Shown piece by piece: positions 9,810 to 20,269 of a stretch of DNA of 28,396 nucleotides. Each line of letters opens with the position of its first letter. The first letter of the stretch is position 1. Source of the DNA: Gymnopus androsaceus JB14 (taxonomy: Eukaryota; Basidiomycota; Agaricomycetes; Agaricales; Omphalotaceae); contig ML769681.1 in the NCBI GenBank assembly GCA_009733575.1, positions 15,379-43,774 on the forward strand, in the 5' to 3' direction. The position numbers were made by a program, and so were the translations under genes. Under the pieces are notes generated by a model. That model saw nothing but the letters and a program-made list of their open reading frames with translations, did no database searches and was not told where the DNA came from.

Positions 9810-12800
9810 CTAAAAAAACATAACATCAGTAAACGCTAATTCTTCCTCCACGAAAAAATCACTCACGAAATGCGACGCAACCCAGCTAGAGAACAACGCC
9901 CTCTGATACGCCTCCGGCAACCGCTTCAACAACGTCTCCAACCCAATCTTCTCAACCAGCGTCTTGGGTATCGCCCTCCTCATCACCCCATTCCTACTCG
10001 GAACATCCTCAAACAAATCCGAACTCTCCAATTCAGCCTGGAGGTTATTCAACGTCGACTGAACAGCTCATCCGAGATGGTCGTGCGCGGTTTGGCTCCC
10101 TGCAGACGCGTGTGCTCTTTCCACAGGCAGTGGAATTCAGCAGCAGCATTTTCGGTGATCTTTGCTTGGATATCCTTGACGTAGCTCTGGTAGAATTCGG
10201 AAGGCTTGCCGTCTTTAAAGATCATCAAGTCGACGTATTCTTCCGTTGAGAGAGCGAGACCGGCTAGGACTTCCAAGGAGGAACTCGTTACGCCACCTAA
10301 ACGCAATGAATGAATAAGTTTTCGCACCTTGAGAGAAGAAATAAAATCAACTAACCCTTGTTGGTACTCGAATCTTTGAATACAACCACTTTACGTTTCT
10401 CGAGGAACAAACGTGCTTGTTGGGTGAGGAACAGGTTTGCGCCTTCTACGATGTACTTGAAGTGGGGTTTACCCTCGCTGTCGAAGAGCGCAGCCATATT
10501 CGAGATATTGACGGCTTCCGGTCTGAATATAAACGTTAGATAGGCGACTGGAATACACTGAATAATCACATACCGTCCACCACAGGGCACGAACAAGTCA
10601 GCTTTAAACCTCAAATGAGCTCCATTACGGAAATCAGTCCCGTCGAGAACGATTTCTCCCGCTACCGATGGCATATCAGCCATTGCTCATAAAAAGAAAA
10701 ATGTGAACAACGTACAAGGCAACTTGACATCTTGCTCCTCAACCTTCACCAAGTACCCATCCTTGCTCAACTTCGTCCTATCAAAGTTCGCCACGGTCAA
10801 ACGCTTTTTCGCCAGACGAACGAGTTCTTCGCGATCGAGTCCAACTGGATCAGCAAGGACACCACTCCCATCGATGATGGCGACGGTTTTGTCGGAGCTG
10901 AGTAGGATTTCGTCTACAAGAGAGATAAACGTTAGCTCAGGAATAAAAAGCCAAAGAGCGTATACTTACTCGATCCAAGATCTCCATCCGGTCCTCCCGT
11001 CTGCACTTTTGTAATCTCTTTCTCCTTCAACCCCAGTTGCTTATAGATACCCAACACATACTGCCTGATACTAAGCGAAGTCATACCATACGTGTCGTGT
11101 GGAACTCCACCAAGCGTCTCGGCACTCTTTCCAGTGGTGAAGGACTTCCACCATGTTTCGGCGCCTCGGTCGCGGGCGTGGAGTGCAGCCCAATCCATCA
11201 TATCTGCCGTACCCTCTGTATAACTAATATGAGCAGAAGGTAAAGGTAGGGAATAAAGTATCGACAAACCATCAGGACCAAAGAACAACAACTCTGGCTT
11301 TTCGTACAAGTCGACTAGGGTCTCCTTGATTCCGGGTGTTTTCCTGGGATTAGCAGGTCGACGATTGCCTATGATAACGTAGTTAGTGAATATAAATAAC
11401 TAAAAACCGCGAGCACACATACATCAACATATTTCTCAAAACACAACCTCGGCGTAGCCCCGATCGAAGGCAATATCGTACCCTTGGCTCCTCCCTCGGG
11501 AATATCTTTATTCTTCAATGACTGGGTCGAAGCCAAGTTGTAATTTTCATCAAACCTAAAACACGTCGTCATCAGTGTATGTACATCCACAGAGAGAGAG
11601 ATAAAGAGAGAAACACTTACAACATCCTCTGGTTAATCAAATACATCTCCTTGTTCCTACTCATCACGATCCTGATCCCTCCCCTCGCCACATCTCTAAA
11701 CCTAATATGGAACCCTCTGAACTCATTCCCAATAACGAAAAACATCGCAAACAGCTTTTTGGGATACTCGACCTCGGGTAAGAACCCTGGATCCAAGCGG
11801 AAGGACAAGGCGACTTTTGTAGGTTGGTAGAAGTTGGTTTTAAGGATATTTTGTTAAAGATTTGGAAGGATTCGAGAACTTGGAGCGAGTGTTTGTTGGG
11901 GACTGTGCGGCGGATTTTGTCGTAGAGCTCCTCGTCGGAGAGGGGTTGGATAGTTTGAAGGCGTTGATAAGAGAGGGTGGGCCTGGATAGCGTACCGGTT
12001 AGAAATACATGTTGAATAAAGGAGCGTATACATACATTAATTCTGTAGCATGGTCAGATGCGGGGTAATGAACCATAGCAAAGTTGACATAAAGAAGTCG
12101 AATCTGCAAACGAAATAAATAGCCGATGGGATAACAGAACGCTTGTAGACCTACCAGCTCCGAATGAGTATGAATAACCTGTTCAATACTCTCCCTCGTA
12201 AACGTCTCCTCCCTAGACCTCCTCTTGATATTATTCAACACCTCGGCATGCGCAGGGTCGTTTTCGTCCAAGACGCTTTTGAGCTGCAAGTAGGCTGGGC
12301 CGAGCCTGTTGCAAAAGTGTTGTGCAAAGATCCAGCCACAGTCTAACGAGACAACCTTGTCAGCACAGCGATATGCAAAGAAGAGAGAGGAGATTCTCAC
12401 AAGCATACGTAGCTTCCTGGACAGCATGCGTACCTGGGGCCTTTGGGAGGAAGAACGGGTTTTCAGGAAGACAGAACAGAAGCGAAGCCTCCTTCATGAC
12501 CTGGAAGATGGAGTGTTCGATCGGCGGGGCGTTGGAGTTTGGAACGGGGTTGAGGTACAAGGAGATGATGGTGACGCCGTTGGAGAACTGTTCCACGTAT
12601 TTGCGAGCAGTAGAGAGAGTAAAAGTGGTAGAGGTTGGAGAGGCACTGGTATAGAAGTTAGTAGATAGAGATAGGCGGAGTGTGACGCGTACCTAAAGAA
12701 GATTGTACCCATCCGATAGCAAGACGGCTCTCTCTCGAGCCTTCGACTTTGAAAACCTCCATGACGGGACCGTACGTTGCTCAACGCTCCACATGATCTA

Positions 12801-13469
12801 GAATTTAGATGAGTTGCTGAACGAGGGAGCGAACGATGCTCTTTCATACCTTTTCTCGCTGGCCTTTTCCAAAAAGCCCTTGTCGGACACGCTGTTGATG
12901 TTTGTCCTGCTCTCTGCGTCCTTTGCGGCAGGGCTGTCCGGAAAGACACTTGTTGACGAGATAGCATCTGAGCTGCTGAGAGGCAGTCGCGTAGATGGAC
13001 CCGGCGGAACGGAAAGTCTCGAGTTTGTAGGCGTTGAGCTGTCGAGGAGCAAGGTTTCGATTCTGAATTCCGTTGAAGGAACTTTGAGATGCCGTCATAG
13101 ATTGTGCTCACCGACTTGCACGTTACACCAGGCCCTCGGTAGTAGTGATACCAGGGGACTGATATGAGTAAAAGTCGGCCATTCTGTCTCGTCAATCTTC
13201 TCGGATCGATGATGAGCTTCTCGGATTGTGTTTCGTGTACGCGAGCACTTTGGCGCAATAATGCTGTACAGATGTTAGCTGGAATCGTTGCCGGAAATAA
13301 TGCCGAGATTCTGTAATGCCAGTTGATTTTGTTGGCGACCCAGTTCTTTGCGGGATAAAGCCCTACAAATGTGGTTAATCTTATCGATATTAGATCCAGT
13401 TCTACTAATCACCTTTATTGCAACTCTGAGCTCACTGTTCTTCTTCCTTTTGAATATCAGGCGTCGCAT
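9810..13469 (-). pseudogene. GDH2: NAD-specific glutamate dehydrogenase (large type), frameshifted
   Basis: This is the large fungal NAD-dependent glutamate dehydrogenase, which oxidises glutamate to 2-oxoglutarate and ammonia when amino acids are used as carbon source. Recognisable segments run in the right order: SAGSIYATASQQLRCYLVNK (about 13010), a VEQFSNGVTIISLYL block (about 12590), SFRLDPGFLPEVEYPKKLF and RDVARGGIRIV (about 11800-11680), NKDIPEGGAKG, HDTYGM, the Rossmann-like TGGPDGDLGS (about 10985), DLFVPCGGRPEAVN, YIVEGANLFLTQ, and the C-terminus ending at TAG 9810-9812. Many short introns have good GT..AG borders (for example around 10272-10356). Frames break repeatedly, including near 13040-12950, 12780, 12600, 11860 (AACAAAATATCC), 11345 and 10057, where a lost T turns CGTTTG into CGTTGA. 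Several lesions sit in homopolymers, so sequencing error is possible, but their number favours a pseudogene. The N-terminal boundary is approximate. Confidence 0.82.
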
Positions 13470-13938
13470 AAACCGGGCAAATTTTGGGACTCGGTTTAAC
13501 AGACAGCGCTGTTAGTCCTGGTCACAGGAACCTAGCACAAAAAAGACCGAGTCTGGCAAATACCATTACGCGCAGCTTCCGCAGTGGGTTGGTCGAGAGT
13601 ATGAGAGTGATCAGAGCGCTCTAACTGACAGTATACCACATCGGCGGTCCGGGACACTGAGTCTCTAGCCATCGCTCGAGATTCTATTTCTTCGAGCATG
13701 ATGCCATCTACACACTCAACCCTCGCAAACTCCGTAAATCGACCATGCGAGGGACAAGTTAAGCTTGGTAAATTCTATATGCCTCACCGCTATCTCACTT
13801 CCTTCCAGCTATATCTTCCGATCCAAAATCCCTTGCACTGATGCCAGGATATGCCCCCATACATATCTACCAAACTTTTACCTCCACGGATCGCATCCCG
13901 TCAAGCTTCAACATATTTAATACTGTCGAATCCACCTA
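13470..13938. other. Intergenic, possible spliced transcript
   Basis: No protein family recognised. Two stretches resemble small plus-strand introns: GTATGAG...CTAACTGACAG at about 13599-13631 and GTAAATTC...TTCCAG at about 13768-13808. An unannotated spliced transcript, or the 5' part of the small gene starting at 13939, may lie here. Confidence 0.3.
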
Positions 13939-14248
13939 ATGGGTCTACTGGTCAATTCGGAAAAGATGGATGGATGGCTGCTCGTACTTGGAAATAAACG
14001 AAGAGTGATACTGAAGCAAAGGTGCGTCCGGGGACGGTCTACTGTATTGACAGAATCTCTAACTTTTTTGTACCAGTGACACTAACGCAAGTCTGAGCGC
14101 TCAACTCTGGGAATCGTTCGTCACGATTCTTGGTCTCTCAACGGAAACCGCGACCGCTGTAACGGATGCAACAGCGCCCTTGCAATTCCGACCATACTTG
14201 AAAAGCATTCCATTTTGTGCTTCGGCCTTTCCTTCCTATGCTCCCTAG
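13939..14248 (+). CDS. Possible small two-exon gene of unknown function
   Basis: An ATG at 13939 opens exon 1 (MGLLVNSEKMDGWLLVL...), which ends at 14021. The intron at 14022-14076 has a textbook fungal layout: GTGCGT donor, CTCTAAC branch site, T run, and TACCAG acceptor. Exon 2 then reads in frame (SLSAQLWESFVTILGLSTE...) to TAG 14246-14248. The whole product would be about 85 residues, and I do not recognise it. The quality of the intron is the main support. It could instead be a remnant of a longer gene. Confidence 0.35.
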
Positions 14249-14746
14249 TTAGCATACGGATTAAATCTCAACGTAGTCTGGCTTCTCTTCACACGGGAAA
14301 GGGAAAAAATTAAGCTCTACCGAATTCTCTCAGTAAAGCACTTGTATCAGTAGTGATATTTGTATCCTTGAATTAATGACCGCTTTGTTGTCTTTCAATG
14401 AGCATGAAAACGCCTCCGTTATTTTTTCAATCAAATTCAGATTTTGCTCAAGTGAAAGTCATATTGATTTGCCGCATATCAACTCAACAGATTTCCTACA
14501 CTAAACTTCATGAATCAAGAATGAAATTGTAGTAATGAAAAGGAGATAAATCACGGTAATAAACGAGATGGTAGATTCCCAAAAAAGCTATACAGCATAT
14601 TGGTATAATGATTGTGAAAGTATGCGAGGTAGTTTCTGAGCGACAGAATTAAACACGGAAACGTTATAAATTTGACAGCCTGATAGACTGCACCTGCGTC
14701 AGTACACTGACACAGCTGCGTGCCGCATGCGCAGTTGATGGACGAG
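14249..14746. other. Intergenic, nothing recognised
   Basis: About 500 A/T-rich bases without a supportable gene. It probably includes the 3' flank of the minus-strand gene that ends at 14747. Confidence 0.4.
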
Positions 14747-16612
14747 TTAGTGCAGGATAAGAGGGCTGTCGTCTCGAGCTTCTGCCTCCGAATCAGAGTT
14801 TGCTTGCTCTGCTAAAGCCCAATTCTCGAAATCAGCTAAGTGAGGGAGACACTTGTCATTGATCTCTAGCCTCTCAACACTGGCAGGGGACAAACGCGCG
14901 AGGAATCGATGATGGTAAAGAGATCGAGGAAGACCAATGATGGCCTTGGGTTGAGTCTTCCGGCCTGTTCGGCGACGGATCTGTAAAGGATGAGCGAGGT
15001 GTTTCTTCCCATGCTGCGCCGCAATCTTCAACTGGAGCTCATTGATGCTGGCATCGAGGTCTGCGAGAACGCGAGAAAGGAAGCGCCGACGACCGTAGGG
15101 CTCCGTGGTGACAAGAGCACTCCCCTCAACCTCAACATCAGTGTCATCCGAAGACTGTCCGAGTTCACCCAAGTCACCCAAAACAGCTCCAACCCTTTTC
15201 CACTTCTTCTTTTCTTCAGGCTTAGAAGAATGCGTGATGAGTTTCTTGACGCCATCTTCTCTCTTATTTAATTTCTGCCTGCAAGTATTAGATAGATGAA
15301 GCATGCAAAGGGCAATACTGACCGTTCGCTTACGATTAGCCTTACGAAACACTCTTGTACCTCTTGACCTGATCAATTTGAGCTCGTGTTGAGGCCTCTG
15401 CCACTGTTTCGAACCTGTCTCTTTCCTCCTCATGTACGCGAGGTTTCCGTTGTGTCCAGGAGTCCCTAGCTTGCGAAATATGGCCCCAAATGATGGCGTG
15501 GATGGCTTCTGTGGACAAGGATCCCTCGAAACGCTGATCTGCTCTATTTGCCAATGCAAATGAGGTCATATTTTTTACGACGCCGAGATTCCATCGAGAG
15601 CCACGCCAGCCGTCACCAAAATATAATTGGAATTGGTTGGCACCCTGTGGACCAGGTCCGGTCTCCGAATCATACTGTTTCGCGATCTCGGTAGTGACTG
15701 GATTGTATTTTTCGAAGTGGGAAACATAGGTTTGTCCCGTTAGCTTGAGGAAGGATCGACGCAGAAAAGCCTATGAAGTACAGTGAGTTTGATATAGAAA
15801 GAAAACGCCAATTGTGCGCATGACGCACTTTCCACCCTGCTTTATCTTGTGGCTGTAGTGTCCCGAGTTCGCTTTGCTTCAGTTCACGATTGGCCTTGAC
15901 GCTACCAACATTCGGATGGGGATTTCGAGTCTTCCTACGCTTGGGCGTTGAAGGCCCAGGGGAGGCATGGAGCGAAGGGTTAGCAGCCATGAATTGTGCA
16001 AGTGTGTCGGTTATAAGATCGCGGATGGAATGATTGTCGGATGGAATGGAAGTGGTCGATGAGGAAGCACCAGGTGTAGGTTCAGGGCTCTCGTCATCGG
16101 CGTCATGATCGTCGTTAACAGTGGTTCGGCTCTTATACTTGCCTTTCTTGATCTGATTCCTCAAAGAGGCTATCTCGGTTTCGCGCTCAGTCTGCAATAA
16201 GCAGTGAGTAGGTACTTATACAATAGGGAGCAAAACTCACAAGAGCCGCTTCCTTGGCTTGCATAACTGTAGCCACACTTCTTGCCTGAAGAAGTGATCG
16301 ATATATATAAAAAAGAAGTGCATACTGAGCACGTACCTCCTGGGCAATCGTTTCAGCATGCTTGCGAGCCACGTCCCTCTCTCTCTGCGCTGCGTCTAAT
16401 AAGGCTTGCTGATACAAACGTTAATAATAAAAAAGAAAGAAGTAATTATAAATTAACCCACCAAGTGAGATACGCTGGCAGTCAGTCTATCGACCTTGTC
16501 AGCTTGCTCCTTGTCGGCTGCGTTAACTTGCTCGGTTTCATCCATCCTCTCTCACTGGAAACATATTCAACCAAAAATGCAGTCAAGGTGAGTCGCCAAG
16601 ACCCACCCTTTT
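14747..16612 (-). CDS. Coiled-coil hypothetical protein, 3' part (split by LTR element)
   Basis: This is the downstream part of a ten-exon minus-strand gene split by the LTR element. Exons here are the last six bases of exon 4 (16607-16612), then 16462-16548, 16337-16408, 16241-16285, 15829-16191, 15361-15770 and 14747-15278. All borders are GT..AG and the phases agree. The product begins with a charged coiled coil (LQALLDAAQRERDVARKHAE, TERETEIASLRNQI). It then has a low-complexity basic segment with PKRRKTRNPHP, possibly a nuclear signal, and a conserved-looking region around FLKLTGQTYVSHFEKYNP and LYFGDGWRGSRWN. It ends SPLILH at the stop 14747-14749. The layout resembles hypothetical proteins common in Agaricomycetes; no function is known to me. 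An in-frame ATG at 16545 could let this part be expressed alone. Confidence 0.72.
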
Positions 16613-16617
16613 GATAT

Positions 16618-16823
16618 TGTAATGGCTCCTACATGGAGCCTAGAGCCTTAGTATCACGCCAACGAGTACTACTGGATTTATTTCAGGTATACTTGCGAGG
16701 TGATGTTTAAAGCTAAGATGTTTCTACAATATAATTATTATAATATAGAATATTGGCAGGTGCGGGAACGCGCCACCACCTGTAGAGACTGAGGTCCTGC
16801 CGATCAGGGATCGGGGCATTACA
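16618..16823 (-). repeat. 3' LTR (element orientation)
   Basis: A 206-bp terminal direct repeat, TGTAATGG...GCATTACA, with an A/T-rich core (ATAATTATTATAATATAG). It pairs with 20270-20477, with ten substitutions and two one-base gaps by eye. Confidence 0.92.
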
Positions 16824-16948
16824 CCCTCCCCAGCCAGATTGAGCCTACAGTTCAATCAAAAAGGAAAGGGCCCCCAACTGGTTTGATAGCGTGTCAACCC
16901 AGCTGGAGCATATTTGTGAGAACTTCAACTTGATAGTTGAAGTTGGGA

Positions 16949-17903
16949 ACATATTCACGATAGCGTGTCATGAATATGTCCTGGGATTTCGAATGCATGG
17001 TAGTGTGCCATGTATTCAGAAATGGGAGTGAAGAACATGGTCACGTGTTGCACATAACTCGCATCCAAGACTAGGGTCCGTTGTACGGAACATGTAAACC
17101 ACTGAAGGGCAAAGACAGTTATGTCTTTTCCCATTTCAATGGTAATGCCTTGGGAAGCGTAAAACAAGGCTACATCATACAACATAGCATTATCAATGTC
17201 ACCTGTATATGGTGATGTTGAAATATTCGAGACAATATTTGTCTCATCACATCCAGTAATGGATGCATAAAGTCCTGGAGTTGTGAACAACTCCACTGTT
17301 TGTAAGGTGAAGCAATGCTGCTTCACCTTGGAAGTCCCTGCTGCTATAACTGGGGCCATGGTTACTTACTAGTAACCATCCACATACATTACGGGTAAGA
17401 GTAAGATCATTGTGATCATACTTTATGCCAGTAGGACATTGGTTGGGGTACATCTGGATGTACCGCACCCAATCCTCTGGTGAATTGTGTTTTGAGGGAT
17501 TTTAATCCATGTACTTGAGATGTAGAGTGAGCTAGTGTATTTCTACACTGGCCCTCCCCCTCTCGAAGAGAAAAGAAGCTTGCTCATGAATGTTGTACAC
17601 ATTTTGAGCTTGCTCTGTGAGTTTCAGAAATCCATTGTAGTTTACAACGGATTTGCCCCCCACAATTTCTGGATGGTGGGTCTTTCCCACTGTCCAGGAG
17701 TCTATCAACGGGGTACCCATTGATATTAAAAAGAATTCCCTGGTCAGGGAATTGTGAATCTCCAATTTCTTGGAGATCTCAGTCACGGAGTCGCTGGACA
17801 GCAACTCAGTCCATCCAATCCCTTTTCAAGGGCCTGGTTGTGCCAAAACATGGATTTACAGTGGTACCATGTACCACTGTCAATTTGGAAGGCATGGCCT
17901 TCC
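16949..17903. repeat. Dense chain of small hairpins inside the LTR element
   Basis: Short inverted repeats with small loops follow each other every 20-100 bases. Exact examples: 10-bp stem at 16921-16944 just before this span (loop TGAT); 9 bp at 16949-16979; 7 bp at 17111-17128 (GTTA); 6 bp at 17229-17245; 6 bp at 17250-17265; 7 bp at 17277-17294; 11 bp at 17304-17329 (ATGC); 9 bp at 17358-17379 (TACT); 7 bp at 17447-17464; 6 bp at 17534-17549; 8 bp at 17734-17753; 7 bp at 17860-17878; and 7 bp at 17887-17903 (ATG). The stems differ in sequence, so this is not one repeated palindrome. The pattern continues to about 20269. Confidence 0.85.
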
Positions 17904-18659
17904 GAGGGGTGAACCTCTCCTATTGAATTGATTCAGGATGCGGATTGATGCAAGGGGGAGGAACCGGGGTGGGAAGGGGAGATGAGGACATGGGAAGTGT
18001 CAGAGAGACATCTGGCAGTGAAATTTCACCATCAGATGAGCGGGGATGACAGGAAGGCCTTAGGCCTGTCCGAGCAATGTCAGCCCATTGGTCTCCATCA
18101 GTATCTCTGACGTTCCCACGTGGGTCCTCTCCTCGATGAGTTTGTCCTCCCAAGTCAATCCTAGGATGGACTCAGTCAGGAAACGCGTTTTGGGGTAACC
18201 CAAACGGTGATTTGAGTGTGGTGTTAGCCACACTAAAATGTTCAGGTAGAACGTTTGGATACTCAGCTTGACCAGAGTCAAGCTGAAAACTGTGCGTGAG
18301 CATGGCATTAGCCACGCTAAGATGTTTGCATGGAACACTATGATGTTCAGCCTGACCAGAGTCAAGCTGAACCATGCCTGGGACAGTGTCCTTGGCTTTA
18401 TTAAACACCGAGTTGTGAAAACGACTCGGTTTGGCAATGTAACAAACATTGTCATTGGCCCGATGTGGGTCGAGCTGAAAATTTTCCGTGAACTCTGAAA
18501 GTTCACAGAGAGCCTTTTGGCTCGTGGCCTGTGCTTTCGCACATGCTTCAAAGAAATCATTGAATTGGGATGACCCGATCAGTGATTAAAGTGCCGAGTT
18601 GCCATTAGCCCAACATAAATTGGGTCGCAGCTCGTTTGTGCCAGTGTGTACGCTGGCAC

Positions 18660-19530
18660 TAGAATTCCCAAATTGAGGTATTAGCCCAATTTGGGAATTG
18701 GGTGCAGCCGGAGCCACACCTACATGTTCCGTAAGAACATAGAAGGGTCCAGCTTGGCTATAGTCAAGCTGAACTTGGTTCTGCACAATGCGGGGAGCAT
18801 TGTGGGTCACCGAATCGTTTTCACGACTTGGTGACTTCCCAAATTGAGTATTTGACCCAATTTGGGAATTTGGTGTAGCCGGAGCTGCACCAAAACATTC
18901 AATTTGAACGTATCGACAATCAGCTTGACTAGGATCAAGCTGGGGTGAGCTTTTCATGATGCGGGGTACATCATAGGGGCTTGAATCGTGTGCAGAACCA
19001 CATGATCGAGAAAAAATTGGGTTTTTACTCCAATCCGGGAATTTGGCGGGGCTAGAACCACGCCAGAACGTTCCGGGGGAACGTGAGGATGTTCAGCTCG
19101 ACTCCTGTCAAGCTGGGATGAGTTCTTCATGATGTTCCTCACATCATGAAGGCTCGTTTCATGTGCAGAAGCACACGATTGAGAAGAATTCCCAAATTGG
19201 GGCTTTAATCCAATTTGGGAATTGGGCGTAACCGGAGTCACGCCAAAACGTTCAGCATGAACATTTCGAGTGTCAGCTCGACTGCAGTTGAGCTGGGGTG
19301 TGTTTTCCACAATGCAAGATGCATTATGGGGCACCGAGTCGTGAAAATAACTCGGTGTCTTCCCAAATTGGGTTTTTAATCCAATTTGGGAATAAGGCGC
19401 AACGGGAGCTGCGCCAAAACGTTTGGAATGAACGTATGGACGTTCAGCTTGACTAGAGTCAAGCTGGGGTATGATGCGGGACGCATCCTGGGGCACTGAG
19501 TCATGAAAATGACTCGGTTTGACAATGTTA
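18660..19530 (-). repeat. Tandem repeats of about 173 bp in the LTR element
   Basis: A roughly 165-180-bp unit recurs about five times. It is marked by an AGCT-containing hairpin of the type CAGCTTGA...TCAAGCTG at 18750, 18921, 19094, 19274 and 19445, and by a CCCAAATTGG-type inverted repeat in each unit. On the minus strand each unit encodes a peptide such as QLDSSQAERPYVHSKRFG followed by SQIGLKTQFG. Units differ by many substitutions but keep length and hairpins. Confidence 0.8.
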
Positions 19531-20264
19531 TAAACATTGACATTGTTTCCAGCCCAATTTTTAATCCCCTGGTCAGGGAATTGGGTATTTCCAATTTCTT
19601 GGACACAAGGGGAAGGTGTTCGAGATGAAGGGAGATGAGGAAGAGGAGCGGGAGTGGGAGACGAGAACACCAGAGGTGTCAGAGAGTCACCTGGAGGTGA
19701 ATATTCACCCCCAGGTGTGCGGGGATGACTGCAAGGCTTTGTGCCTGTCCAGCCATAGCTGAGCTGCCAATTGCCATCAATATCTCTAATGTTCCGGTAT
19801 GGAACGTCTCCCGGAGGAGTGGATTGTGTTATGTTAGCATTTGCTAACATTTCCCTGAGCTTCAAAATTTTGCAGAGAGCCTTTTGGCTCATGGACTGTG
19901 CTGTTGCACATAATTGAAAGAAATTACCGGATTGGGATGACCCAATTGGTGATTCAAGCGTGGTCGAGGCCACAAAACGTTCAAACTGAACATTATTATT
20001 TCCAGCCCAACACAAGTCGGGCTTAAAATCATTTGTGCCCGCGCATGCACTGGCACCAGTGACGCAAAAACAGTCACTGTTGTAAGATTCACTGCCATGA
20101 ATCTTTTTTGAACGGTTGATGATGTTAAAAACATCGTCATTGCTGGAATTGCCATAGCAATTCCAATAATGGTTATTGGCAATGTTTACCACGTCACCGT
20201 AACCTGAGTCGTTGTAATGACTCGGCATCTCGCGGGGATCGCTGAAGAGTACACAGGTACTCAA
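18954..20264 (-). CDS. Repeat-rich 436-codon open frame of the LTR element, function unknown
   Basis: The largest open frame of the element starts six bases inside the 5' LTR, in the usual gag position. I recognise no domain: no zinc knuckle, protease or polymerase motif. The first 130 residues are Asn/Ser-rich and the next 100 are Pro-rich (PTPAPLPHLPSSRTPSP). The C-terminal half consists of degenerate 57-60-residue repeats (SQIGLKTQFG and similar). The Pro-rich block has a second, diverged copy out of frame at about 17920-18170, and the peptide repeats go on after the stop (18586-18953). The element thus once had, or still has, a longer internally duplicated frame. Whether it is translated is unknown; the length may partly follow from the tandem repeat being a multiple of three. 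Confidence 0.45.
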   Translation of the reverse strand: MSTCVLFSDPREMPSHYNDSGYGDVVNIANNHYWNCYGNSSNDDVFNIINRSKKIHGSESYNSDCFCVTGASACAGTNDFKPDLCWAGNNNVQFERFVASTTLESPIGSSQSGNFFQLCATAQSMSQKALCKILKLREMLANANITQSTPPGDVPYRNIRDIDGNWQLSYGWTGTKPCSHPRTPGGEYSPPGDSLTPLVFSSPTPAPLPHLPSSRTPSPCVQEIGNTQFPDQGIKNWAGNNVNVYNIVKPSHFHDSVPQDASRIIPQLDSSQAERPYVHSKRFGAAPVAPYSQIGLKTQFGKTPSYFHDSVPHNASCIVENTPQLNCSRADTRNVHAERFGVTPVTPNSQIGLKPQFGNSSQSCASAHETSLHDVRNIMKNSSQLDRSRAEHPHVPPERSGVVLAPPNSRIGVKTQFFLDHVVLHTIQAPMMYPAS

Positions 20265-20269
20265 AAAAG

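Noticed and set aside
12494..13258. 254-codon minus-strand open frame over the dehydrogenase N-terminal half
   Set aside because: It strings together exon, intron and out-of-frame pieces. Dehydrogenase peptides appear in several frames inside it, so the frame itself is not a gene.
16955..17359. 134-codon minus-strand open frame near the 3' LTR as a retrotransposon gene
   Set aside because: No polymerase, integrase or protease motif is visible, and the stretch is dominated by hairpins; not supported as a separate protein.
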